Shown here piece after piece: positions 15,901 through 27,069 of a stretch of 64,000 nt of DNA; within the stretch, counting starts at the first letter, position 1, and each line of letters begins with the position of its first letter. The position numbers were made by a program, and so were the translations under genes. Origin of the DNA: Sapria himalayana (lineage: Eukaryota > Streptophyta > Magnoliopsida > Malpighiales > Rafflesiaceae); the NCBI GenBank assembly GCA_029783825.1, contig JAREIK010003007.1:199331-263330 (forward strand), given 5' to 3'. The notes below the pieces were generated by a model that did not search any database, was not told the DNA's origin, and worked only from the letters and a program-made list of their open reading frames with translations.

Positions 15901-16022
15901 ATTTAAAGGTTTTTTCAGTTTATGACTTTAGCGATTTATGTTTTTAGGCATTTAGTGGTTTATAGGTTTTATTTAATCAATGAAATAAAAAAAATTAATT
16001 TTGATATTTTTTCACATTTTCA
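12970..16022 (+). repeat. Example of a five-monomer higher-order unit (~3.05 kb)
   Basis: Palindrome anchors near 12970, 13504, 14087, 14680, 15276 and 16022 give spacings of about 534, 583, 593, 596 and 746 bp. The preceding unit (anchors 9664, 10196, 11030, 11608, 12197, 12970) shows the same order of monomer types, with one partial deletion near 10660. Monomer types are told apart by their TTTAGG tract. One carries 'GGCTTCGGGGTTTA' (near 3560, 10080, 13390, 35300, 45245). Another carries 'TATAGGGGTAT' (near 8800, 12090, 34030, 44060). The repeating order shows a higher-order structure of about 3.0-3.3 kb, doubled to about 6.5 kb in places. Confidence 0.6.
15273..15288. other. Conserved 16-bp palindrome of the satellite monomer (representative)
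   Basis: AAAGGTTATAACCTTT is a perfect palindrome found once per monomer. Exact copies also occur at 5441, 16022, 25717 (in the inverted array), 30671, 37203, 42252 and 47025. Most other monomers carry one or two changes. It is one of the few places in the monomer that keeps G and C. Its constancy suggests either a protein-binding site or simple sharing by descent; the sequence alone cannot separate these. Confidence 0.7.
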
Positions 16023-19000
16023 AAGGTTATAACCTTTGAAAATATATTAATTTTAAATATTTTTAAAAATGTGAATACAATATTTAGTAATAATAATCAT
16101 TATAATATAAACTAAATATAAATAATTTTATTGATAGATATGATATCAATTATCAAAAAATAAATTAATATGCTATTATTAATATGATAGATATTAATTA
16201 AAATATAATTGCAAAACCTAAAAATATTCAAAATCAAAGTAAAATTTATTACTAAATAATAATTTTTTTTTGTTTTTGCTTCTTTTTATAAGTTATATAT
16301 TTTTTTGATGAAAAATAAATTATTTTAATTATATTTGTATCACACATAATTTATTTTGTAATTAATTTTTTAATAAATTGTTTAAATTATATTTAAGGTT
16401 TATAGTTTAAATGTTTATGTATTTAGGGGCTTTTGTGTTTATGAGTTTGGAGGTTTAAGCATTTAAGGATTTAGTTATAATAATCTTAATAATTATAAGT
16501 CATTTAAATTCAATATAAATAATTATGTTGCTAGATATTATAATAATGATCAAAAAAAATTTAATAAACTATTATTAATAAGATAGATATTATTTAAAAT
16601 ATATTTGCAAAATCCAAATTTATTCAAAATCAAAGTAAAATATATTACATAATAATAATTTTTTTAATGTTTTGCTTTTTTTATAACTTTATATTTTTGT
16701 TATTAAAAATAAGTTATTTAAATTAATTTGTCTTACTCATAATTTATTTAGTAATTTATAATTCTATAATAATAAACTAATAAATAATTAAAATAATTAT
16801 TTAAAATTATAATGAATACAAAAAAAATTTAGATTTATTATTTATTATTAAGGATATACCAGTTTAATGGTTTAAGTATTTAGGTGTTTTTGGGTTTAAA
16901 AGTTTAGTGATTTGAGTGTTTAGAGCTTTAGTGATTTATAGTTATTATCTAAAGTATTTAAAAACAAAAAAATTTAATTTTTTAAATTTTTTTTAATTTC
17001 TGAAGGTTGTAACCTTTGAAAATAAAATAATTTTAAATTTTTTTAAATGTGAATATAATATTTAGTTATAATAATCTTAATAATTATATATAATGTAAAC
17101 TAAATATAAATAATTTTATTAATAGATATTATAATAATGATCAATAAATAAATTAATATACTAGTATTAATAAGAATGATATAAATTAAAATAGAATTGT
17201 AGAATCTAAAATGATTCAAAATCAAAATAAGATATATTAATAAATAATACTTTTTTATTTTACAAATTTTGCCTAATTTTATAAGCATATATATTTTTTT
17301 GATGAAAAATAAATTATTTAAATTATATCTATTTCACTAATAATTTATTTTGTAATTAATATTTCTATAAAAATAAACTGATAAATAATTAAAATGAATA
17401 TTAAAAAAAAGAGATTTATGATTTATTATTTATTGTATACTTATTTAATGGTTTAAGTTTATTATGGTTGTGGGGTTAAGGAGTTTATTGATTTATATGT
17501 TTGTACATTTATGTGTTTATAGGTTTTATTTAATCAATGAAATAAAAAAAAATTATTTTTATGAATTTTCATGATTTTCAAAGGTTATAACCTTTAAAAA
17601 TATAATAATTTTTTAATAGTTCTAAAATAAGAATACAATACTTATTTATAATAATCTATATAATTATATTTGATGTAAATTCAATATAAAAAATTTTATT
17701 AATATATATTATTTTGATGATCAAAAAATAAATTAATAAACTATTATTAATAAGATATATATTAATTAAAATATATTTGCAGAAACCAAAATAATTCAAA
17801 ATCAAAGTAAATTATATTACTAAATTTAATTTTAAATTTTTGAAATTATGTTTATTTTTATAAGCTTAAATTTTTTTTCATAAAAAATAATTTATTTAAA
17901 TTAAATATGTCTCACGCATTATTTTATTTTGTAATTAATATTTCTATAAAAATAAACTAAAAAATAATTAAAATGAATATTTAAAATTATAATGAATACA
18001 AATAAAATTGAGATAAATTATTTATTATTCATTTTTAATGGTTTAAGTATTTAGGGGGTTTTGGGGTTTAGGAGTCTAGAGATTTAAATGCTTAGGCATT
18101 TAGTGGTTTATAAGTTTTATTTATATAATAAATTAATAAAAAAAATTATTTTTGTGATTTTTTATCTTTTTTGAAGGTAACCTTTGAAAATATAATAATT
18201 TTTAAATTTTTTTCAAATTTAAATATAATTTTTAGTTATAATAATCTTAATAATAATAAGACATTTAAATTCAATATAAGTAAATTTATTGTTAGATATT
18301 ATAAAATTGATCAAATAATAAATTAATAAACTATTCTTAATAAGATTAATATCAATCATAATATAATTGAAAAACCTATATAAAATGATTCAAAATCAAA
18401 GTAAAATATATTACTAAATAATATTTTTTGTTTTTAAATTTTTATTTCTTTTTATATGATTATATATATTTTTTGATTAAAAATAAATTAAAAAAATTAT
18501 TGTTGTCTCACTCATTATTTATTTTGTAATTAATATTTGTATAAAAAATAAACTAATAAATAATTAAAATTAATATTTAAAATCATAATGAATACAAATT
18601 AAAATGAGATTTATGATTTATTATATGTGGTATATCGGTTTAATGGTTTTATTATTTAGGAGTTTTTTCGTTTAGGAGTTTATCAATTTATGTTTTTTGG
18701 TATTTAGTGGTTTATAGGTTTTATTTATATAATAAAAATAATTTTTTTTTGATTTTCAATGGTTATAACCTTTAAAAATAAAATAATTTTTAAAATTTTT
18801 TTAAATGTGAATACTATGTATAATTATATTAATCTTACTAATTATATATCATATAAATTCAATATAAACAATTTTAATGATAGATATTATAATAATGATC
18901 AAAAATTATATTAATAAACAATTATTAATAATGTAAATATTAATTATAATATATTTACATAACATAAAATGATTTAAAATCAAATCAAAATATATTACTA

Positions 19001-19128
19001 AATAATAATATTTAATTTTTAAATTTGTTCTTCTTTTTATAAGATTATATTTTCTTTGATTAAAAATAAATTATTTAAATAATATTTGACTTACTCGAAA
19101 TTTATTTTGTAATTAATTTTTCTATTAT

Positions 19129-20428
19129 ATAAATTTTAAAAATTATTTTATTTTTAAAGGTTATAACTTTTGAAAATCAGATAAAATCAAAAAAAAAATT
19201 TTATTTTTATTATATAAATACAAACTATAAACCACTAAATCCATAAAAACATAAATTGCTAAACTACTAAACGAGAAAACCCTTAAATTAACAATCCATT
19301 AAACCGGTATACCATATATAATAAATCATAAATTTCATTTTAATTTGTATTCATTTTAATTTTAAATATTCATTTTAATTATTTATTAGTTTATTTTTTA
19401 TAGAAATATTAATTGCAAAAAAATAAAGAGTGAGACAAATATAATTTTAATAATTTATTTTTAATCAACAAATAAATATAAGCTTATAAAAAGAAGTAAA
19501 AATTAAAAAACAAAAAATTATAATTTAGTAATATATTTTACTTTTATTTTGTAACATTATTGGTTTTGCATTTATATTTTATTTGCTATCAATCTTATTA
19601 ATAATAGTTTATTAATTTATTTTTTGATCATTATTATAATATCTATCAATAAAATCACTTATATTGAATTTAAATTTCCTATAATAATTAAGATTATTAT
19701 AACTAAATATTATTGCTTAGCTTCTGAATCATTTTAATATTTGTAATTATATTTTAAATGATATATATCTTATTAATAATAAATTATTAATTTATTTTTT
19801 GATCATTATTAGAATATTTATCAATAAAAATGTTTATATTGAATTTATATAATATATAAATTTAATAATTATTATAACTAAATATTGTATTCACTTTTGA
19901 AAAAAGTTTTAAAATTTTTATATTTTCAAAGATTATAACCTTTGAACATGTGAAAAAAAAAATAATTTTTTTTGTTATTTCATTGTTTAAATAAAACCTA
20001 TAAACCACTAAATGCCTAAACACTTAAATCACTAAACTACAAAATCTTGATACCCCTATATAGATAATCCTTTAAACCGGTATACACTAAATAATAATTA
20101 ATAAATCTAATTTTTTTTGTTTTCATTATAATTTAAAAAAATCATTTTGATTTTTAGTTTTTTATTTGTATATGTGTATTAATTATAAAATAAATTATCA
20201 GTTAAAAATATAATTTATAAAAATTATTTTTCATCAAAAAAATAGATAAGCTTATAAAAAGAATAAAAATTTAAAAACAAATAATTATTATTTAGTAATA
20301 TATTTTGCTTTGCTTTTAAATCATTTTAGGTTTTGATATTATATTTTAAGTAATATCAATCTTATTCATAATAGATTTTTAATTTATTTTTTGATATTTA
20401 TTAGAATATATATTAATAAAATTGTTTA
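19129..20428 (-). repeat. Satellite array, inverted orientation (part 1)
   Basis: From about 19129 the satellite reads as the reverse complement: the telomere-like tract becomes 'AAACCACTAAAT' and 'CCTAAACACTTAAATCACTAA' style words near 19230-19310 and 19990-20080. The last forward text is 'TTTTGTAATTAATTTTTCTA', ending near 19128. The first inverted text is a partial 'AAATTTTAAAAATTATT', so the two orientations meet inside monomers, close to a palindrome core (19155). The array is interrupted at 20428 in the 'AATAAAATTGTTTA' part of a monomer. Confidence 0.88.
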
Positions 20429-22505
20429 CGAATAGGACTAGTTGCTTTAAGGCGAGCTAGCAGATGAGCTAAGCAGCATACACCATTGCTTTAAAGACGG
20501 GATCTTTCCTTGGCTAGTTACCGCTCCGTGGGAACATACTATTTGCGATGAAATAAGTTTAAATAAGAGGTCTTCAATTATTATATTTCTTTCTCGATGC
20601 TTTGAATAGCTATCTTTTTGACTTTAAAACCGTTGTCATCAAAGCAAAGACAGAGAGAGGTAGGGATGATCCCCAATTCTTGTTCACCCCGTAGGATCGT
20701 GTTGGGTGAATTGTGACCTCGTACGATCGTGTCGGGTGAGCAACTAGGATCCACATTTGTTTGGAAAGTGCTTTGCTGCTCGTTTGAAGGAATAGCAAGC
20801 AGAAAACTACAAAAAAGGGGTAGCACATAAACCAAGCTATGATTTTATCAATCGCATAGAAGATACGAGTCTTCGCGTACAGAAAAAAGTGCTCCGACTT
20901 CCACTCTTTGTCCCACTGACTGTGCTCGGATTGCTGGAGCCGAAACTGGTTGGTGCTTTGCCGGGTTAAGGAAAAGCAAAGCGGATTCTCAGTTAGCTGC
21001 TTTTTTTTAGCACAGGAGGTTGCTCGTAGATCATAAGGCTGATGCTAGTATGAAGGGTGGGCTCCGAGAGGGAGGCATTGAAATCTTTCATAGGTATGGT
21101 GTCATATCTATCTGAACAATCAAATCGGGTCTTGCTTGTCAAAGACAACGAGTTGAGCAACAACACTGCGCGATGTCTTCGGCCGTAGATCATCGAGTTT
21201 GGGAAGTTACTCAATAGTAGTCAAATATAAGGAGGAAGGAAGCCAGGGAGTATCAGTCTTTCTTTTTGATCTCAAGCCTTACTGCACACAAAGCAAGTAA
21301 TTCGATATGCCCTTCCCTTGCACTTCATTACGAGATAGGGGATATACGGAAATAGGGCTAGGTGCTGCGGGATTTCTTTTTTTACCCGCGGAATGTGGGA
21401 CGACAATAGAGGTTCCCGCTTTCAGAGTTTAGGTACAGGGTCAGGGATTCCGTCGCGCTTGATTACAAGAAGCTCAAAAGAGAAGGCCAACTCCACTATA
21501 AAGGGGAACAGTGGCCACTCGACCGACTATCATGAACGAAGTGAGGGTGGTCTACGACAATCAGAGGATCACTGCATGGTGTTCCGGTGGAAAGATGCTC
21601 TGCACAATCGGTTAGCAGGAGCAGGGAGGGTCTAAAACAGGAGGCAAACTTAGGTGTGCCAAGAGTGCGGTCTTTCGGTCCCGGTCCAAGCCTGTTGCGC
21701 ATGATTCTTTCTTTCTACGTTTGATCCTTCTTCACAGGGTTGTGTCTGTCCCAGGTGCCTGAAACTCCTGTTTTTTCTAGGCAGAGGTATAGCCATTTTT
21801 GTTTGAACACATTTGAGTTGGTGCGAGCCTTCCCTCCATTTTGATGTGAAAAGGGATATTATATTGGAAGGAACCTCTCAACTCCAATCCAAGGCTCACT
21901 TGGAGAAAGAGAAGTGACTCTAGAAAAAACCAAGCAACAACAAGTCCCGAGTTGTAGAATTAAGAAGCAGCCTTCAGAATCATTCAATGGCACGCACTTT
22001 TTTGCTTGCTGCTTGTTAACAGCTTTCCCGTCGTCCTTTTTCTTTCCGCAGTTGATGTCTTCGATCGTGTAACCTTACTTCTCTTTCCCTCTATCCCGCC
22101 AGCCAGGACCGGTAGTATCCGAATGCAAAAAAAAGGGATTGATGCACTTTTCCTTTCCCAGGAAACTCACAAGCCGAACTTGTTATGTTAGAAGGCTTTT
22201 CATTTTCGTTATAACCTACTTCATGAAATAGAAAGATAATATGGCCAAAATAGGGTAAAAGAAATTTTCGTAGGTCTTGGAGTCTCGGTTTTATAGAATC
22301 GGAGCAGGTTACCTGCGCTTTCGTGTCTCTTAGTGTGGTCAGCACTGGGTGTTTCTGAATTAACAACACTAGAAGCGAACGGCTGACCAGAACAAACTTT
22401 CACCAGTAACTCCACGGAAGCGTTTGGTCCTCTGCCATTACTTATTCGCTCCTTACAAATCGGCAAAGTGAGTACGCACCGAAACAGCTGCGAAAGATGT
22501 GCGAT
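20429..22505. other. Organelle-like (probably mitochondrial) DNA insert
   Basis: A 2.08-kb island of roughly balanced base composition lies inside one inverted satellite monomer. The monomer text stops at 'AATAAAATTGTTTA' (20428) and resumes at 'ATTATATATAATTATTATG' (about 22508), with only a few bases of the monomer missing. The island has the texture of plant mitochondrial intergenic DNA: mixed GC, CpG not depleted, TTCTTTCTT/GAAAGAAG runs, and no plastid gene that I recognise. Open frames of 61-92 codons (20581-20835 -, 20993-21214 -, 21393-21635 +, 22091-22369 -, 22221-22466 -) match no known mitochondrial protein and overlap each other, so I do not call genes. I see no tRNA or rRNA. Other imported single-copy nuclear DNA is the alternative. 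Confidence 0.5.
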
Positions 22506-25500
22506 GAATTATTATATATAATTATTATGATATTTATAAATATATATTGTCTTCACTTTTGAAAAAAATTTAAAAATTATTATATTTTCAAAAGTTATAA
22601 CCATAAAAAATGAGAAAAAATAATAAATATAAATTTTTTGTTATTTCATTGTTTAAATAAAACCTATAGATCATTAAATGATTATTTACTTAAATCTATA
22701 AGCTTATAAACCCCGAAACCCCTAAATACATAAACCTTTTAATAGCTATATTCTACTTATTAAATAATAAATCTCATTTATATTTCTATTTATTATAATT
22801 TTAAATATTCATTTTAATTTTTTATAGTTTAATTTTTAGAAAAATTAATTCGAAATAAATTTTGAATGAGACAAATAAAATTTAAATAATTTATATTTAA
22901 TCAAAAAAAATATATATGCTTAAAAAAAGAAGAAAAATTTTAAAAATTAAATATTATTATTTAGTAATATACTTTGATTTGATTTTGAATCATTTTGTGT
23001 TATATAAATATATTTTAATTAATATTTAGATTTTTTATAATAGTTTGTTAATTTGATTTTTGATCATTATTATAATATCTATCATTAAAATTATTTATAT
23101 TGAATTTATATGATATAGAATTAGTAAGATTAATATAATTATATATGGTATTCACATTTCAAAAAATTTTAAATATTATTTACTTTTCAATGTTTATAAG
23201 ATTTGAAAAATAGAAAAAATCAAAAAAAAAAATTTTATTTTTATTATATAAAGAAAACGTATAAACCACTAAATGCCTAAAAACATAAATTGCTAAACAT
23301 CTAAACGACAAAACCCCTAAATAATTTAATGATTAAACCGGTATACTATATATAATAAATAATAAATCTCATTTTTATTAGTATTCATTATTAATTTAAA
23401 CATACATCTTAATTATTTATTAGTTTATTTTTAAAGAAATATAAATTAAAATATAAATTATTAGTGAGACAAATATAATTTAAAAAATTTATTTTTCATC
23501 AAAAAAGAAATAAGCATATAAAAGGATACAAAAATTTAAATATTTTAAATTATATTTAGTAAAATATTTCACTTTGATTTTGAATCATTTTTGGTTTTGC
23601 AAATATATTTTAAACAATATTTATCTTATTAATAATTGTTTATTATTTTTTATGATCATTATTATAATATATACCAATAAAATAATTTATATTGAATTTA
23701 TATGATATTAAATTATAATTATTATTAACATCATATTGTATTCACTTTTCAAAAAAAATTAAAAATTATTATATTTTCAAAGGTTATAACCTTTAAAAAT
23801 GAGAAAAAATAACAAAAATACTTTTTTTTTATTTTATTTTTAAAATAAAACCTATAAACCACAAAATGACTAAATACTAAAATGACTAAACTCCTAATCT
23901 CCGAAGCTCACAAATATTCAAAACATTAAATTAGTATAGTCTAAATAATAAATCATAATTCTCATTTTTATTAGTATTCATTATAATTTTAAATATTCAT
24001 TTTAATTATTTATCAGTTTATTTTTATAAAAATATTAATTACAAAATAAATTATTAGTGAGATAGATATAATTTAAATAATTTATTTTTCATAAAAAATA
24101 ATATATATGCTGATAAAAAATGCAAAATTTTAAAAATAAAAAATTATTTTTTATTAATATATCTTATTTTGATTTAGAATCATTTTAGATTTTACAACTA
24201 TATTTTAATTCACATCATTCTTATTAATACTAGTTTATTAATTAATTTATTGATCATTATTATAATATTTATTAATAAAATTATTTATATTTAGTTTAGA
24301 TTATATAAAATTATTAAGATTATTATAACTAAATATTATATTTACATTTAAAAAAATTAAAAATCTATTATATTTTCAAAGGTTATAACCTTCAAAAATA
24401 AAAAAAAATCAAAAAATTAAATTTTTTGTTTTTTCATTCTTTAAATAAAAACTATAAATCACTAAACGTCTAAATAATTAAACCACGATAGTCGATACTC
24501 CTAAACCACAAAACACCTAAATACTTAAACCATTAAAATGATATATCCTGAATAATAAATAATAAATGTAAATTTTATTTGTATTCATTATAAATTTAAA
24601 TATTCATTTTAATTATGTATTAGTTTATTATTATAAAATTATAAATTACAAAATAAATTATGAGTAAGACAAATATAATTTAAATAATTTATTTTTAAAA
24701 ACAAAAATATAAACTTATAAAAAAGCAAAACATTAAAAAAAATTATTATTTAATAATATATTTTACTTTGATATTGAATAAATTTAGAATTTACAAATAT
24801 ATTTTAAATAATATCTATATTATTAATAATAGTTTATTAAATTTTTTTGATCATTATTATAATATCTAGCAATGTAATTATTTATATCGAATTTAAATGA
24901 CTTATAATTATTAAGATTATTAAAACTTAATATTATATTTACATTTGAAAAAATTTAAAAATTATTATATTTTCAAATGTTATAAACTTTGAAAATATGA
25001 AAAAAAATCAAAAATAATTTTTTTGTTATTTCATTGTTTAAATAAAACATATAAACCACTAAATGCCTAAAAACATAAATCACTAAACTTCTAAACGACA
25101 AAACCTTTAAATACTTAAAACATTAAACTGGTATACATTAATAATAATTCATAAATCTCATTTTAATTTTTATTCAGTATAATTTTAAATTTTTATTTAA
25201 ATTATTTAACAGTTTTTTTTAGAAACATTAATTACAAAATAAAATTTTAGTAAGACAGATATAATTTAAATTAAACTGGTATACCCTAAATAATAAAGAA
25301 TAAATATCATTTTTTTCATTTTAATTTTAAATATTCATTTTAATATTTATTTGTTTATTTTTATATAAATATTAACTACAAAATAAATTATGAGGTAGAC
25401 AAATATAATTTATATAAATTTTTTTTAATCAAAAAAATATAAATAAACTTTTAAAAAGAAAAAGAATTTCAAAACAAAAAATTATTATATTGTAATATAT

Positions 25501-27069
25501 TTTTCTTTTCTTCTGAATTATTTTTGAGTTTGTAATTATATTTTAATTGATATCTATCTTATTAATAATAGATTATTATTTTATTTTTTGATAATTATTA
25601 GAATATCTATCAATAAAATTATTTATATTGAATTTATATGAAATATAAATATAATGATTATTATACCTAAATATTGAATTCACTTTTGAATAAAAATTAA
25701 AAATTATTATATTTTCAAAGGTTATAACCTTTGAAAATATCAAAAAATAATAAAAATAAATTTTTTGTTATTTTATTTTTAAATAAAACCTATAAACCAC
25801 TAAATGCATACACAGTTAAATCATTAAACTCCTAGACCCCATAATGCCTAAATACATAAACCATTAAGCTACTATATTTATTACAAAATAAAGTATGAGT
25901 GCGACAAATATAATTTAATTAATTTATTTTTAATAAAAAAAATATATGCTTATAAAAGAAGTAGAAATTTAAAAATTAAAAATTATTATCCAGTAATATA
26001 TTTTACTATAATTTTGAATCAATTTGGATTATGTAAATATTTTTTAATTAATATCTATCTTTTTATTAATAGTTTATTAATTTAATTTTTGATCATTATT
26101 ATATTATCTATCAATAAAAATGTTTATATTGAATTTATATGATATATAATTATTAATATTATTAAGACTAAATATTGTATTAACATTTCATAAAATTGTA
26201 AATAATATTATATTTTCAAAGGTTATAAACTATAAAAATGATAACATATTATAGAATATTTTTTTGTTATTTTATTTTTTTATATAAAACCATAAAACCA
26301 TAAAACCACTAAAAGCCAAAAAACATAAATCGCTAAACTCATAACGACAAAACCTATAAATACTTAAACTATTAAACTAGTATACATTAATAATAAATCT
26401 TCAATCTCATTTTAATTTATATTCAGTATAATTTTAAATTTTTATGTTAATTATTTATCAGTTTATTTTTATAGAAATATTAATTACAAAATAATTTATT
26501 AGTAAGACAAATCTAATTTAAATTAAACCGGTATCTCTAAATAATAAATAATAAATAATAAATCTCATTTTTTTTCATTATAATTTTAAATATTCATTTT
26601 AATAATTTATTTGTTTATTTATATATAAATATTAATTAGAAAATAAATTATGAGTTAGACAAATATAATTTATATAAATTATTTTTCATAAAAAAAATAT
26701 AGATAAACTTATTAAAAGAAGAAAAAATTCAAAAACAAAAAATTATTATATAGTAATATATTTTTATTTGCTTCTAAATCATTTTAAGTTTTGTAATTAT
26801 ATTTTAATTAATATCTATCTTATTATTAATGAATTATTAATTTATTTTTTGATTATTATTAGAATATTTATCATTAAAATTATTTATATTGAATTTATAT
26901 AATATATAAATATAATGATTAGTATAACTAAATATTGTATTCACATTTGAAAAAAATTTAAAAATTATTATTTTTTCAAAGGTTTTAATGTTTGAAAATA
27001 TCAAAGAATAATAAAAATAAATTTTTTGTTATTTTATTTTTTAAATAAAACCTATAAACCACTCAATGC
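22506..27069 (-). repeat. Satellite array, inverted orientation (part 2)
   Basis: This continues the inverted array after the insert. Telomere-like tracts appear as 'CCCCGAAACCCCTAAATA' (near 22711) and as 'AAACC...CACTAAATGCCTAAA' near 25050 and 25790. Palindrome cores occur near 23783, 24378 and 25717. The terminal monomers (26300-27069), read on the minus strand, share rare variants with the forward monomers just right of the second hAT element (42184-43100). These include 'TTATACTAATCATTATATTT' where most monomers read TTATAATAATC, and an expanded TTATTTATTATTTATTATT run. That marks this array as an inverted relative of the 42-kb region. Confidence 0.88.
27062..27069. repeat. Candidate 8-bp target site of the truncated hAT copy
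   Basis: CTCAATGC is the satellite text directly before the terminal repeat at 27070. Its complement, GCATTGAG, corresponds to GCATTTAG, the 8-bp duplication around the hAT element at 38475-42175. The partner copy on the other side is lost with the truncated end. Confidence 0.55.

Larger units (their letters stand above)
1321..19128 (+). repeat. AT-rich tandem satellite array, forward orientation
   Basis: About 17.8 kb of tandem repeats with very low GC. Each monomer has in order: a telomere-like tract of TTTAGG/GGTTTA words about 90 bp long; an A/T stretch; a palindrome close to AAAGGTTATAACCTTT followed by GAAAATATAATAATTTTT; 'AATACAATATTTAGTTATAA'; 'TTTTATTGATAGATATT' and 'ATGATCAAAAAATAAATTAA'; 'CAAAACCTAAAATGATTC'; 'TTTTTATAAGCTTATAT'; 'TTGTCTCACTCATAATTTA'; then back to the TTTAGG tract. 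Palindromes near 4266, 4862, 5441, 15273 and 16022 give spacings mostly of 530-600 bp, with a recurrent longer spacing of 740-770 bp. Some monomers are deleted (for example 5441 to 5677, around 10660, around 16450). Short open frames in it (1468-1650 -, 17100-17288 -) are AT-rich chance frames. No gene is visible. Confidence 0.93.

Noticed and set aside
20581..22466. Eight open frames of 61-92 codons in the organelle-like insert
   Set aside because: They overlap in different frames and strands and match no mitochondrial or plastid protein that I can recognise.
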